DNA of 64,000 bases from an uncultured Bacilli bacterium (lineage in GTDB: Bacteria; Bacillota_I; Bacilli_A; RF39; UBA660): contig CAKPDJ010000001.1 of NCBI GenBank assembly GCA_934148875.1, positions 12,271-76,270 on the forward strand. Direction: 5' to 3'. Position numbers and translations under genes: made by a program. The notes under the pieces are model-generated. The model had not been told where the DNA came from and ran no database searches. It was given only the letters and a program-made list of their open reading frames with translations. Positions 50,601 to 58,793 of the stretch are shown one piece after another; within the stretch, counting starts at the first letter, position 1; every line of letters begins with the position of its first letter.

Positions 50601-50943
50601 TAAGTTAAAGCAAGTTCAATCTGATTTAGAGGATAGATTTGGAAAACTTGATGATACTATTATTATTTATATGTATCAGGAATGGTTTGAAAAGATGGCT
50701 AAAAATTTAGAAATAGAAAAAGTTACTAATACTAGAAATTCTATCGAATTATTATTTAGCGAGGATATAAGCAAAAAAATAGATGGGGAAAAGTTATTTA
50801 TGGATGCATTTAATATTACGCCTATGTTTAGATTTAAAATGCTCCATAATAGATTAATTATAGTACTTGATACAATAAAACTTGATAAACATTACATTTA
50901 TTATTTAGTTGATTTACTTAGTAAAATTGAATTAAAAAAATAA
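47650..50943 (+). CDS. mfd: Transcription-repair coupling factor Mfd
   Basis: A 1097-residue DNA translocase that removes stalled RNA polymerase and recruits excision repair. It contains the UvrB-like N-terminal module, the polymerase-interacting domain (YVVHAVNGIGVYNG, about 435), Walker A LCGDVGYGKTEVAFRA (about 575-590), DEEQRFG, TATPIPRTLQMS, the motif-VI region QLYQIRGRVGRS, and the C-terminal domain. Slightly shorter than B. subtilis Mfd (1177). The fin gene that lies between pth and mfd in B. subtilis is missing. Confidence 0.97.
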   Translation: MNIFDGNIPIKNINNIGLAGLTDELFCRYISTVYCENDKSILIVTASLFEANQLYDSLLNYQDNVLLFPMDDFLTSEAIATSPDLMVNRLETLNTLLNKEKQIIVTNLMGYLRFLPTPDVYKNSIFTVKIGQDYDLSKFANHLNNIGYKRESIVTKTGEYAVRGFIIDIFPLEYDHPIRFEFFGDTIDSIRIFDEDTQKSISTINDITIYPYSEFILDKEIDEVINKQKYLKQYTNVSSILDYMNGGIVFYKDYPQLTISYQNIIKETIEYRNEKDIDFNGDYMFNLNELCPKFLNHYLTIDNILNDKNISIYYFDAKEISPFHENIDAINHFIDEQLYLNKYVLIYLKEIQIKNFVKELNSNYIITDESNVQKNVVNIIIKPLNKGYIYQDYVVLTEHELFNYSSVRKKYKTKFKYASKIRDINKLQIGDYVVHAVNGIGVYNGIKTLNHGNLVKDYIEVIYAGNDKLYIPVEKIDLISKYSGNEGTVPKINKLGGADWNKIKARVKNRIHDIADKLLKLYAEREMKEGYAFSLDTDMQKDFDNSFEYTETKDQLLAIDQIKKDMESKHPMDRLLCGDVGYGKTEVAFRAIFKAVMDSKQVLYLCPTTILSNQQYQNALVRFSNFPINIGLLNRFTTPKEKKRIIEGLKDGTIDFVIGTHRLLSNDIKPKDLGLLVIDEEQRFGVTHKEKIKEYKTNVDVLTLTATPIPRTLQMSMIGIRSLSLIETPPVDRYPVQTYVIEENNQIIKDAIYKELSRKGQVFLLYNKIDTIEKKVAQIQSLVPEARIVYAHGRLTKEELEDRMQAFINYEYDVLICTTIIETGIDIPNANTLIILDADHFGLSQLYQIRGRVGRSNKIAYAYFMYSASKMLNDAAVKRLNAIKDFTELGSGFSIATRDLSIRGAGDILGSEQAGFIDTVGIDLYLKMLQDEVSRLKGITPKEEIIQNEKPLLDVSTHISNTYTDDDDLKISIHKEINTIDSLDKLKQVQSDLEDRFGKLDDTIIIYMYQEWFEKMAKNLEIEKVTNTRNSIELLFSEDISKKIDGEKLFMDAFNITPMFRFKMLHNRLIIVLDTIKLDKHYIYYLVDLLSKIELKK

Positions 50944-50993
50944 CTACTAATGAACTGAACCAAAAAAGTTGGACAGTTTATAATTAGTTATTT
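50938..50993. terminator. Bidirectional terminator between mfd and the convergent membrane protein gene
   Basis: A long two-part hairpin: AAATAACTA (50938-50946) pairs with TAGTTATTT (50985-50993), and inside it AACTG/CAGTT and CCAA/TTGG close a small loop. T runs lie outside on both strands. The inner sequence (50952-50976) looks like the terminal repeat of an IS3-family element. Confidence 0.75.
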
Positions 50994-52469
50994 TTTTTCG
51001 TATAGATAATAAGTTCTGGTATATTCTTCATATTGTTGAGTATGACTATCTATTAGATTATAGTTTTCTTTTATAATTTTTAATTCATCTTCTGCCAATT
51101 CATTATTGATAATTACATAGTCTGTTTGTTTTTCTTTGATGTATCTTTTTTGTTCATCTGTGTTATTTGGAAATAGTTCATATATAATATTGTTTCTTTG
51201 AAAATAATATTGATTTGGATATGTTTTAGTAGTGAAATAAAAACCACCATCTAAAAATCCATAGTTTAATATACTTGAATTTGGTTTAATACTATCTAAA
51301 AAGGTGTATTGAGCATAGTATGATTTATTTTTACTTATATATTTTGTATTTGGTGAACGATAATATGATATAAATAAACAGACTATTATAATTATTGGTA
51401 CTATATATTTTGTATTGTTAAGAATAACATTATTTATTCTTTTATCTTTTATAATTGTAGCAATAAATATCAAGCCAAATATCATAAATGGCTGAATTGG
51501 TATGGAGTAATATCTAAAATTAGTACCTCCTATAAATATTGTTATTAAAAGTAATAGGGTAGATATTAATAGATATATATTATTTTTTGTTTCTTTAAAG
51601 AATGTTTTTGTCTTAATAGATAGTACCATTGGAATAATAATTAATATTAAATATTGATAGTATCTAAAAATAACGCCTTTAATAGTATTAAAACAATTAA
51701 TTAGTTTTTGAAGTAATGTGTAATTATTAGCATAGCTATTTATATTGAATAAAAAATAAACATCAATTAAACTTTTAATTCCATTTTTATGTAGTCCAAA
51801 ATATATTAACCATGGGATGGTAGTAATAGTAATTCCTAGAGTGAAATATCCAACTTTGCTTATTAAGTTTTTATAATTCTTATCTATTAGTGATTTTATT
51901 AGTACTGTTATACAAAAACCTATGCTAAATCCTAATAATGTATATTTCATCCATAGTAGGATACCGCTTAATATACCTACTATTATTGTATCTTTGTTAC
52001 TGATATCTTTATTTTTTAAATATTTAATGTATGTATATATTAATATAGCTAATATTGGAAAACAAAATTCTTCACAACTACCACCATGAGTGAAACATCT
52101 AGTTGGTAGTATTAATAATGCAATGATAGGTATTAATATATAGCTATATTTTTTATCTAAGTAAATTTCTATTATTTTGCTTACATAATATAAAAATACT
52201 GAATATGAAATGACTTCTAGAATGAAGACACCTATAAAACTATTATTTGAAATTAATGAGGCTATTCCATACAATAAAAAAAGTAATGGCCCTTTTTGTT
52301 CAAATAGGTCTAAATAGGGTATTTTTCCATTAATCATTGACTTACCAACTGTGAAAAAACATTGTGCATCATACCAGTCATTTATTCTATATAATGGGGA
52401 TGATTTAGTACAAATCAATAGAAATGTTATTGAAATTAAAATACAGTATAATATTTTTTTCTTATTCAT
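50988..52469 (-). CDS. Multi-spanning membrane protein, ArnT/PMT-like glycosyltransferase
   Basis: A 493-residue protein with about eleven membrane helices and a soluble C-terminal domain (about 395-493). After the first helix comes YRINDWYDAQCFFTVGKSMINGKIPYLDLFEQKGP: a lone Asp-rich outer loop and EQKGPLLFLLYG, typical of GT-C enzymes (GT39/GT83-like) that move a sugar from a lipid carrier. ATG 52469 is chosen over GTG 52481 with GGTGAT upstream. It is the only clearly minus-strand gene in the right arm and interrupts the conserved mfd-spoVT order. Substrate and acceptor unknown. Confidence 0.78.
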   Translation of the reverse strand: MNKKKILYCILISITFLLICTKSSPLYRINDWYDAQCFFTVGKSMINGKIPYLDLFEQKGPLLFLLYGIASLISNNSFIGVFILEVISYSVFLYYVSKIIEIYLDKKYSYILIPIIALLILPTRCFTHGGSCEEFCFPILAILIYTYIKYLKNKDISNKDTIIVGILSGILLWMKYTLLGFSIGFCITVLIKSLIDKNYKNLISKVGYFTLGITITTIPWLIYFGLHKNGIKSLIDVYFLFNINSYANNYTLLQKLINCFNTIKGVIFRYYQYLILIIIPMVLSIKTKTFFKETKNNIYLLISTLLLLITIFIGGTNFRYYSIPIQPFMIFGLIFIATIIKDKRINNVILNNTKYIVPIIIIVCLFISYYRSPNTKYISKNKSYYAQYTFLDSIKPNSSILNYGFLDGGFYFTTKTYPNQYYFQRNNIIYELFPNNTDEQKRYIKEKQTDYVIINNELAEDELKIIKENYNLIDSHTQQYEEYTRTYYLYEKK

Positions 52470-52685
52470 AATAATCACCACTTACTATCTATAATTATAC
52501 CAATTTTTATTTTATCAGCAAATATATTTGATAGATTACATGATACGTTTTTTATATAGTATATAAGAAATTTGATATAATATTGTAGTTATAAAACTAG
52601 GTTGAATTATTTAATATTAATAACTATAATAATAATAGATTAATGTAATAAATCTGTTGTGATTTTTGAGGTTAGGAGAATTATA

Positions 52686-53096
52686 ATGAACCAAAATAAT
52701 TATTTAAATTACAGGGAAACTATATGTAGATATGCTGAGTTATATTTAGATACTTGTCATGATGATTTTATAAATATTAATGATGGTATGATGCAACCTC
52801 AAGGAATAGAAGCTAATAAATTTTTAATTTTGTTGGCTCTTTTATATCCTTGTGAAGAAAAAAAGACAATTTATTCTATTGATATAAATTTGACAGAGGA
52901 TAATATAAAAGAATTTGTTGATAAGGAATATTGTAAGATCAATCAAAATTTAATAAAGAAAGATCCTGTTGAAATTGGAGAACTAATTTTAAATGATGCA
53001 CAATGTTTTTATGAGAATAAGTATGGGCAGCTTGATAGCAGTAGTTTAGATTCAGCTATAGAAAATTTACCTAAAGATTTGACTAATTATTTTTAA
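52686..53096 (+). CDS. Hypothetical protein, 136 residues
   Basis: Not recognised. A soluble, acidic, mostly helical protein beginning MNQNNYLNYRETICRYAELY, with four cysteines and a DGMMQPQGIEANKFLILLALLYPC segment near the middle. ATG 52686 has AGGAG seven bases upstream; a GTG start at 52659 would add nine residues. It is followed 38 bases later by another unknown gene on the same strand, and the two lie between mfd and spoVT. The 52482-52685 gap before it is AT-rich and shows no clear signal. Confidence 0.72.
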   Translation: MNQNNYLNYRETICRYAELYLDTCHDDFININDGMMQPQGIEANKFLILLALLYPCEEKKTIYSIDINLTEDNIKEFVDKEYCKINQNLIKKDPVEIGELILNDAQCFYENKYGQLDSSSLDSAIENLPKDLTNYF

Positions 53097-53134
53097 ACTG
53101 TTATGATTATCTTGAAAATAAAGGAATTGATATA

Positions 53135-53767
53135 ATGGATAAAGATATTAAAGATATGTTTCGTGAAAAAAATAAAATTATTTTATTAAATAATTTAAAG
53201 TATGATTTGGACAAGAATATTAATAGTTTATTGGAGACTATTATTAATATATTTAATTTAGAGTTTGATACTGCCATTAAGAATATTTTAGCTATAACTG
53301 AGGATGCTGGAATTGTTAATGGGGATAAATTTATTACTAATTCTATTAATGAAATGAAGTTAGCTAGTTATGAAAAAATAGAAAAATTATTAAATGATAA
53401 AAAAGAGACTTTGGAAGAAAGTATTGAAAAATTAGAATTTAATGAAGAGTGTTTAAATGAATATTATGAAAATATTTTTGATACAACTAAAAATTTTAAG
53501 GATAATTTAAATAAATATTGTATAATTAATATTCAAGAAAAAGGTAGTGAACTACTTAATGAATTTATTTTAGATAAGGTTGATGATGAAAAAGAAACAT
53601 TAGCTATTAGTCGAATTACTGATTATTTAAAAAACAGATTATATGGTAAATTAGAAACAAAAATTCATATGGAGCTAATGTTACGTGATAATAATTTGAT
53701 TAATAAAGCAAAGGAAAGTTATTTACGTTTTCAAGAGATTTCTAATAAGACAACTAAGTATGCTTAA
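53135..53767 (+). CDS. Hypothetical helical protein, 210 residues
   Basis: Not recognised. A highly charged, helix-rich protein without membrane segments; heptad-like Leu/Ile spacing at about residues 75-130 (KIEKLLNDKKETLEESIEKL) suggests a coiled coil. Ends with a terminator 53768-53791. Probably co-transcribed with the 136-residue gene upstream. No function proposed. Confidence 0.72.
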   Translation: MDKDIKDMFREKNKIILLNNLKYDLDKNINSLLETIINIFNLEFDTAIKNILAITEDAGIVNGDKFITNSINEMKLASYEKIEKLLNDKKETLEESIEKLEFNEECLNEYYENIFDTTKNFKDNLNKYCIINIQEKGSELLNEFILDKVDDEKETLAISRITDYLKNRLYGKLETKIHMELMLRDNNLINKAKESYLRFQEISNKTTKYA

Positions 53768-53791
53768 AAATATAGATTTTTCTATATTTTT
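53768..53791 (+). terminator. Terminator of the two unknown genes
   Basis: AAATATAGA pairs with TCTATATTT, followed by more T residues. Confidence 0.75.
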
Positions 53792-53843
53792 TTGTATATT
53801 TTACTAAATTTTTCTAACACTAATGGTAGAAAGAAGGTTATAT

Positions 53844-54356
53844 ATGAAAGCAACTGGAGTTGTAAGAAGAATTGATGATCTTGGACGTATAGTAATTCCT
53901 AAAGAAATACGAAGAAACTTTAAAATAAATGAGGGAGATAGTGTTGAGATATATGTAGACAATAATGGAATTATTATTAGAAAATATTCTTTGCTTGATG
54001 ATATGTTAGAATTAGCTGATTTATTATGTAATACTGTTAATCAACTGTTTGATAAGCAAATTATTATTACTGACCGAGATAAAATAATTTCATGTAGTAA
54101 AAGTATGAAAGATTATTTGAAACGTGATTTAAGTATTGCTTTGAAGAATAAGATAAATGAACGTGCTGAGTTTATATCTTCTGATAAAATTCCAATATCT
54201 AATAAAAATGATTTAGTAAGTTCTTGTTTTTTAATACCTATTTTAGTTGATAGTGATTCTTTAGGAAGTGTTATTTTAATTAGTGATAATATAAGTGACG
54301 AAGATAAAAATTTAATTAGATTTATTGTTTCAATTTTGGCTAAAAACGTTGAATAG
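53844..54356 (+). CDS. spoVT: SpoVT-like AbrB-family transcription regulator with GAF domain
   Basis: A 170-residue regulator. The swapped-hairpin AbrB DNA-binding domain is at residues 1-50 (MKATGVVRRIDDLGRIVIPKE, in parts), followed by a GAF-type sensor domain (about 55-170) as in B. subtilis SpoVT (178 residues). SpoVT adjusts late forespore gene expression. The start ATG 53844 is supported by AAGAAGG and family alignment. It lies downstream of mfd as in B. subtilis, apart from the inserted genes. Confidence 0.92.
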   Translation: MKATGVVRRIDDLGRIVIPKEIRRNFKINEGDSVEIYVDNNGIIIRKYSLLDDMLELADLLCNTVNQLFDKQIIITDRDKIISCSKSMKDYLKRDLSIALKNKINERAEFISSDKIPISNKNDLVSSCFLIPILVDSDSLGSVILISDNISDEDKNLIRFIVSILAKNVE

Positions 54357-54377
54357 TTAATTATTTTGTGTTATAAT
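54349..54377 (+). promoter_or_regulatory. Promoter of the T-box dut-metG unit
   Basis: TTGAAT (54349-54354), a 17-base spacer and TATAAT (54372-54377), with TG one base before the -10. The -35 overlaps the spoVT stop codon. Confidence 0.75.
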
Positions 54378-54389
54378 CCATTACATAAA

Positions 54390-54604
54390 TGTTTTGAAGG
54401 AAAGAGTTATTGGAAATCTATTTAAGAGAGTCTAGTTAGGTGAAAGTAGATATAGAAGAACAATAATAAATGGTTCCGGAGCTAATAAATTATGTTTATG
54501 ATTTATTCGTTACTCGCGTTAAGAGTTTAAGTGTATAGTGTTATGCTATAAATTAAGGTGGTACCGCGATTATTCGTCCTTATGGAAGAATAGTCGTTTT
54601 TTTT
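54390..54604 (+). promoter_or_regulatory. T-box riboswitch, methionine-type
   Basis: Leader that senses uncharged tRNA. The T-box sequence AAGGTGGTACCGCG is at 54555-54568; its TGGT (54559-54562) would pair with the ACCA end of tRNA-Met. Stem I elements AGAGAG and GGTGAAA are at 54425-54445, and ATG at 54470-54472, just before GTTCCGGAGC, is the likely specifier codon. The terminator stem CGATTATTC/GAATAGTCG (54567-54596 region) is followed by a T run and competes with the antiterminator containing the T-box. It controls dut and metG. Confidence 0.9.
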
Positions 54605-54614
54605 GGAGGTAATT

Positions 54615-55094
54615 ATGGCAAGATATTTTGAAAAAATTAGTTTTGAACAGTTTAAAAAGGACATAAGTGATGATAAAGAATTATATGAATCATATAATAT
54701 TCCTAAGAGAAGTACTAAATATAGTGCAGGTTATGATTTTGAATCTTTATTTGATTTTGTTTTAAAACCAGGTGAAATAAAAAAAATTCCTACTGGTATT
54801 AAGGTATGTATGAATAATGATGAGGTTATGTTCCTTTTAGTTAGAAGTAGTCAGGGATTTAAGTATAATGTTCGAATGTGTAATCAGGTTGGGGTATTTG
54901 AATCTGATTATTATAATAATCTGGATAATGAGGGTCATGCATGGTTAAAGTTACAAAACCATGGTTCTAAAGATTATGTGGTAAAAAAAGGAGATAAGAT
55001 TTGCCAGGGTGTTTTTACAAAATTTTTAACAGTAGATAATGAAGAAAATATAGATAATGTTAGAACTAGTGGTATTGGTTCTACGGGTAGATAG
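54615..55094 (+). CDS. dut: dUTPase-like protein
   Basis: A 159-residue protein with the five motifs of trimeric dUTPases in order: SAGYDF (motif 1), LVRSSQG (motif 2), NQVGVFESDYYN (motif 3), KGDKICQGVF (motif 4) and RTSGIGSTGR (motif 5). The motif-3 Asp and the motif-2 Ser-Ser are kept, but motif 2 lacks the usual Gly-Leu. dUTPase removes dUTP and makes dUMP for thymidylate. It lies directly behind the T-box and 10 bases before metG. Confidence 0.88.
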   Translation: MARYFEKISFEQFKKDISDDKELYESYNIPKRSTKYSAGYDFESLFDFVLKPGEIKKIPTGIKVCMNNDEVMFLLVRSSQGFKYNVRMCNQVGVFESDYYNNLDNEGHAWLKLQNHGSKDYVVKKGDKICQGVFTKFLTVDNEENIDNVRTSGIGSTGR

Positions 55095-55104
55095 GAGAGA
55101 TATT

Positions 55105-56646
55105 ATGGAAAAATATTATATTTCAACAGCTATTGCTTATACATCAGGTAAACCTCATATTGGGAATACTTATGAGATTGTGTTAGCAGATAGTATTGCA
55201 CGCTATAAAAGATTAAAGGGATTTGATGTTTATTTCCAAACAGGAACTGATGAGCATGGGGAAAAGATTCAAATAAAAGCAGAAGAAAAAGGAATTACTC
55301 CCAAAGAATTTGTTGATAGTGTTGCTTCTGAGATTAAAAATATTTGGGATATTATGAATACTAGTTATGATAAATTTGTAAGAACTACTGATAAGCATCA
55401 TGAAGAAATCGTTCAAAAAATATTTAAAAAAATGTATGATAAAGGTGATATTTATTTAGGTAAATATGAGGGACTTTATTGTACACCTTGTGAATCATTC
55501 TTTACAGAAAGTCAGTTAGTTGATGGAAAATGTCCTGATTGTGGTCGTGATGTTGAACCAAAGAGCGAAGAAGCTTACTTTTTTAGACTTTCTAAATATC
55601 AGGATAAATTAATAGAATATATTGAATCTCATCCAGATTTTATTAAACCAGAGTCTAGAAAAAATGAAATGATTAATAATTTTATTAAACCAGGTCTTCA
55701 AGATTTATGCGTTTCTCGTACTTCTTTTAATTGGGGAATTCCAGTTGATTTTGACCCTAAACATGTTGTTTATGTATGGCTTGATGCTTTAACTAATTAT
55801 ATTACTAATATTGGTTATGACCCAGATGGAAGTAGTGAAATGTTTAATAAATATTGGCCTGCTGATTTGCATTTAATAGGAAAAGATATTATTCGTTTTC
55901 ATACTATTTATTGGCCTTGTTTCTTAATGAGTCTTGATTTACCACTTCCAAAACAGGTTTTTGGTCACCCATGGTTATTAGTAGGTGATGGTAAAATGAG
56001 TAAGTCTAAGGGTAATGTAATTTATGCTGATGATTTAGTAAATGAATTTGGAGTAGATGCTGTTCGTTATTATTTACTTCATGAAATTCCTTATCAACAA
56101 GATGGTAGTTTAACTTACGATTTACTAATTGAGAGAATTAATAGTGATCTAGCTAATGTTTTGGGTAATTTGGTTAATCGTACTATTTCAATGGTTAATA
56201 AGTATTTTGATGGAAAAGTTAGTAATAAAAATGTTTTAGATACTTATGATAGTGAGTTAATCTCTATGATTCAAAATCTTGATAGTAGAATTGAAAAGAA
56301 AATGGATAATTTAGAAATAGGTGCATCACTTGATGAAATATTTGATGTTTTAAGAAGAAGCAACAAATATATTGATGAGGCTGAACCTTGGGTTTTAGCA
56401 AAGGATGAAAGCAAAAAGGATAGATTAGAGACGGTTTTATATAACTTATTAGAAGCTATTCGTGTATGTGGCATTTTCTTAAGTCCATATTTACCTGATA
56501 CAAGTGAAAAAATAAAGACTCAGATTAATAATTCTAGAAATGAATTAACTTACTTAAATGATAATTATTACGAAGTTAGTAATCCTGAAGCTTTATTTAT
56601 GAGAATTGATAAAGATAAAAAATTAGAAGAATTGGGAAAAAAGTAA
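55105..56646 (+). CDS. metG: Methionyl-tRNA synthetase
   Basis: A 513-residue class I synthetase without the C-terminal dimerisation domain found in B. subtilis MetS (664 residues). It has the HIGH-like PHIGNTYE (about 13-20), a zinc module CTPCESFFTES with CPDCGRD, and KMSKSKGN. Start at ATG 55105, with AGGAGAG upstream; the frame extends further into dut but without a ribosome site. Methionine-type T-box upstream fits. Confidence 0.97.
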   Translation: MEKYYISTAIAYTSGKPHIGNTYEIVLADSIARYKRLKGFDVYFQTGTDEHGEKIQIKAEEKGITPKEFVDSVASEIKNIWDIMNTSYDKFVRTTDKHHEEIVQKIFKKMYDKGDIYLGKYEGLYCTPCESFFTESQLVDGKCPDCGRDVEPKSEEAYFFRLSKYQDKLIEYIESHPDFIKPESRKNEMINNFIKPGLQDLCVSRTSFNWGIPVDFDPKHVVYVWLDALTNYITNIGYDPDGSSEMFNKYWPADLHLIGKDIIRFHTIYWPCFLMSLDLPLPKQVFGHPWLLVGDGKMSKSKGNVIYADDLVNEFGVDAVRYYLLHEIPYQQDGSLTYDLLIERINSDLANVLGNLVNRTISMVNKYFDGKVSNKNVLDTYDSELISMIQNLDSRIEKKMDNLEIGASLDEIFDVLRRSNKYIDEAEPWVLAKDESKKDRLETVLYNLLEAIRVCGIFLSPYLPDTSEKIKTQINNSRNELTYLNDNYYEVSNPEALFMRIDKDKKLEELGKK

Positions 56647-56678
56647 TCTTTATTGCTATAATTTAAAGTAATTGATAT

Positions 56679-56709
56679 AAAGTAGTTATAATTATGACTA
56701 CTTTTTTTT
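56679..56709 (+). terminator. Terminator of metG
   Basis: AAAGTAGT (56679-56686) pairs with ACTACTTT (56697-56704), followed by more T. Confidence 0.8.
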
Positions 56710-56710
56710 A

Positions 56711-56719
56711 TGTTATAAT
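56711..56719 (+). promoter_or_regulatory. Extended -10 promoter of tatD
   Basis: TGTTATAAT at 56711-56719 (TGnTATAAT), placed directly after the metG terminator. Only about 19 bases separate it from the tatD start. Confidence 0.5.
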
Positions 56720-56737
56720 TACTTTGGAGGTTTTAAT

Positions 56738-57496
56738 ATGTTTATAGATACTCATATGCACATTGGGGATGATTTTGGGGTAGGACCAGATTTATATGTT
56801 AAAAATGCAAATGATGCTGGTGTCAAAGTGTTGATTGCTTCTTTTTGTGAGAAAGATGATATTATGTTATCCACTAAATTTGTGGAAAAATATGAAAATT
56901 TATATGCCTGTATTGGTTATCATCCAGAGGTTAGTAACAAAATTGTGGAAAAAGATTATGAAATAATAGAAGAACTGGTTAAAAATAATCCTAAAATTGT
57001 AGCAATTGGGGAAATCGGACTTGATTATCATTGGGATAAGGATAATAAAAAACAACAGAGAGAGGTATTTTGTAGACAATTAGAGATAGCAGAGAAATTA
57101 AAAGTGCCGGTCGTTATTCACAGTCGTGATTCAATTAATGAAACTTATGAAATTCTTAGCAAATATAAAGTTCGTGGCGTTATTCATTGTTTTAGTGGTA
57201 GTTTAGAAATGGCTAAAAAATTTATTGGTTTAGGTTTCTTACTTGGTATTGGTGGAGTAGTGACTTTTAAAAATAGTAAGTTATTTGAAGTAATAGAAAA
57301 ATTAGAACTTACTAACATTGTCTTAGAAACAGATAGTCCTTATTTAACTCCAGAACCAAATAGAGGAAAAATAAATGAATCTAGTAACATTCCGTATATT
57401 GCTCAAAAAATAGCAGAAATTAAAAAAGTTTCACTTGATGAAGTACGAGATATAACTACAAGAAATGCTGCTTTGTTATTTGACTTAGATAATTAG
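56738..57496 (+). CDS. tatD: TatD-family metal-dependent DNase
   Basis: A 252-residue TIM-barrel hydrolase with metal ligands in DTHMHIGDD (residues 4-12), GEIGLDYHWD, VVIHSRDS, VIHCFSGS and LETDSPYLTP. TatD enzymes have 3'-5' exonuclease activity. metG-tatD-(3D protein)-rsmA is conserved in Bacilli. Confidence 0.95.
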   Translation: MFIDTHMHIGDDFGVGPDLYVKNANDAGVKVLIASFCEKDDIMLSTKFVEKYENLYACIGYHPEVSNKIVEKDYEIIEELVKNNPKIVAIGEIGLDYHWDKDNKKQQREVFCRQLEIAEKLKVPVVIHSRDSINETYEILSKYKVRGVIHCFSGSLEMAKKFIGLGFLLGIGGVVTFKNSKLFEVIEKLELTNIVLETDSPYLTPEPNRGKINESSNIPYIAQKIAEIKKVSLDEVRDITTRNAALLFDLDN

Positions 57497-57545
57497 TTAT
57501 GATATATTTAGCTTATATAATAATCGTACCGGTGTAGGTGATAAT

Positions 57546-58142
57546 ATGAAGAAAAATTCACATTCATTTTATAAAGCTATGTTAAATCGTTTTTTTGTCG
57601 TAAGTGCTTTTTTTGGATTATTTTATGTTATGTGCTCTAGTATTAATCATAATAAAAATATAGTACATAATATTAATGGTGTGAAATCGGTTGAGGCTAC
57701 TCATATTGTAAATAGTTATGATAATCGTCAGAAGTTGGAAGCTAGAGAAGTTAGTAATATGAGAGAAGCTTCGCTATACGGAGCTAGTACCCCGATATTT
57801 TTTGTTGGACAAATGACGGCCTATAATCCGATTTGTAGAGGTTGTACAGGAAGAGTTGCATGTGCTCCTGGACAAGATGTACGTAATGGCAATATTTACT
57901 TTAATGATGAAACATATGGTAAGATTCGTATTTTAGCTGCTGATCCTGCAATCCCATGTGGTACACTTGTTAAAATTACGAATGTTAGTTTTGCAACCGA
58001 GCCAATTATTGGTATAGTGTTAGACCGTGGTGGAGCTATTAAGGGTAATATTATGGATTATTTAGTTACAGAAACTGATGATATGGATATTGTTGGGCGT
58101 CAAAGAAATGTTCGTTATGAAATATTACGTTGGGGTTGGTAG
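57546..58142 (+). CDS. Exported 3D-domain protein (YabE-locus)
   Basis: A 198-residue protein with an N-terminal membrane/signal helix (about residues 13-32), a linker and a C-terminal 3D domain (about 88-198). The domain shows GQMTAYNPICRGCTGR, LAADPAIPCGTLVKI and IVLDRGGAIKGNIMDYLV, whose three Asp form the active site in MltA/Rpf2-like resuscitation or lytic transglycosylase proteins. In B. subtilis the gene here is yabE, with DUF348 and G5 domains before 3D; these are absent. Two cysteines (CRGC) are unusual. It ends 15 bases before the next gene. Confidence 0.85.
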   Translation: MKKNSHSFYKAMLNRFFVVSAFFGLFYVMCSSINHNKNIVHNINGVKSVEATHIVNSYDNRQKLEAREVSNMREASLYGASTPIFFVGQMTAYNPICRGCTGRVACAPGQDVRNGNIYFNDETYGKIRILAADPAIPCGTLVKITNVSFATEPIIGIVLDRGGAIKGNIMDYLVTETDDMDIVGRQRNVRYEILRWGW

Positions 58143-58156
58143 AAAGGAATATTGAA

Positions 58157-58786
58157 ATGGAAAATGGTTCTATTGATAATGAAACAAAAAATGAGAATTC
58201 AAATAAAAGAAAGTATATAATTTATCTATTATTATTTGTTGTTCTGTTATTTTTTTGTGTATTTGGTATTACTTATTCAATATATAAACCTGATAATGAT
58301 GATCAGGAAATTAATACAGGAAATATTGTTTTTACATATTCTGATGTTGGTAAAGCTGGTAATGGTATAGCTATAAAAAATGCTGTTCCTATTACTGATG
58401 AACTTGGAAAAGTTATGATGGGTAGTAATCAATATTTTGACTTTAGTATAACAGCTACTACCAATAAAGCTAGTTTACAGTATAAAGTATTGGTTGCTAA
58501 AGATGATATTTCTACATTAGATAATAAAAAAGTAAGAATATATTTAACGCAAATGTTAGGTAGTTATGAGAATGAATTGGTATTAACTGATTTTTCTAAC
58601 TTGAAAGTAGAAACAATTAAGGATAAAAAATATTATGTTCTTTATGAAAAAAAATTAGATAAAGAACTTGAAAAATACAGTGATGCCTTTCGACTTAGAA
58701 TGTGGGTTAAAGAGGATGCTATAGATTATAATGATCAAATATTTGCGTTAAAAGTTGATGTGTATGCATATCAAGTGGAAGGATAG
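58157..58786 (+). CDS. Exported TasA/camelysin-like protein 1
   Basis: A 209-residue exported protein. After a basic segment (SNKRKY) comes a membrane helix (about 20-40) ending in GITYSIYK, resembling SipW-type signal peptides. The mature part reads INTGNIVFTYSD, GKAGNGIAIKNAVPITD, YFDFSITAT and FRLRMWVK, matched one for one by the next gene, so the two are paralogues. TasA and camelysin form surface fibres or peptidases exported by SipW. No catalytic motif was seen. Start ATG 58157 has AAAGGAA upstream. A structural surface protein role is inferred. Confidence 0.78.
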   Translation: MENGSIDNETKNENSNKRKYIIYLLLFVVLLFFCVFGITYSIYKPDNDDQEINTGNIVFTYSDVGKAGNGIAIKNAVPITDELGKVMMGSNQYFDFSITATTNKASLQYKVLVAKDDISTLDNKKVRIYLTQMLGSYENELVLTDFSNLKVETIKDKKYYVLYEKKLDKELEKYSDAFRLRMWVKEDAIDYNDQIFALKVDVYAYQVEG

Positions 58787-58793
58787 GAATATG

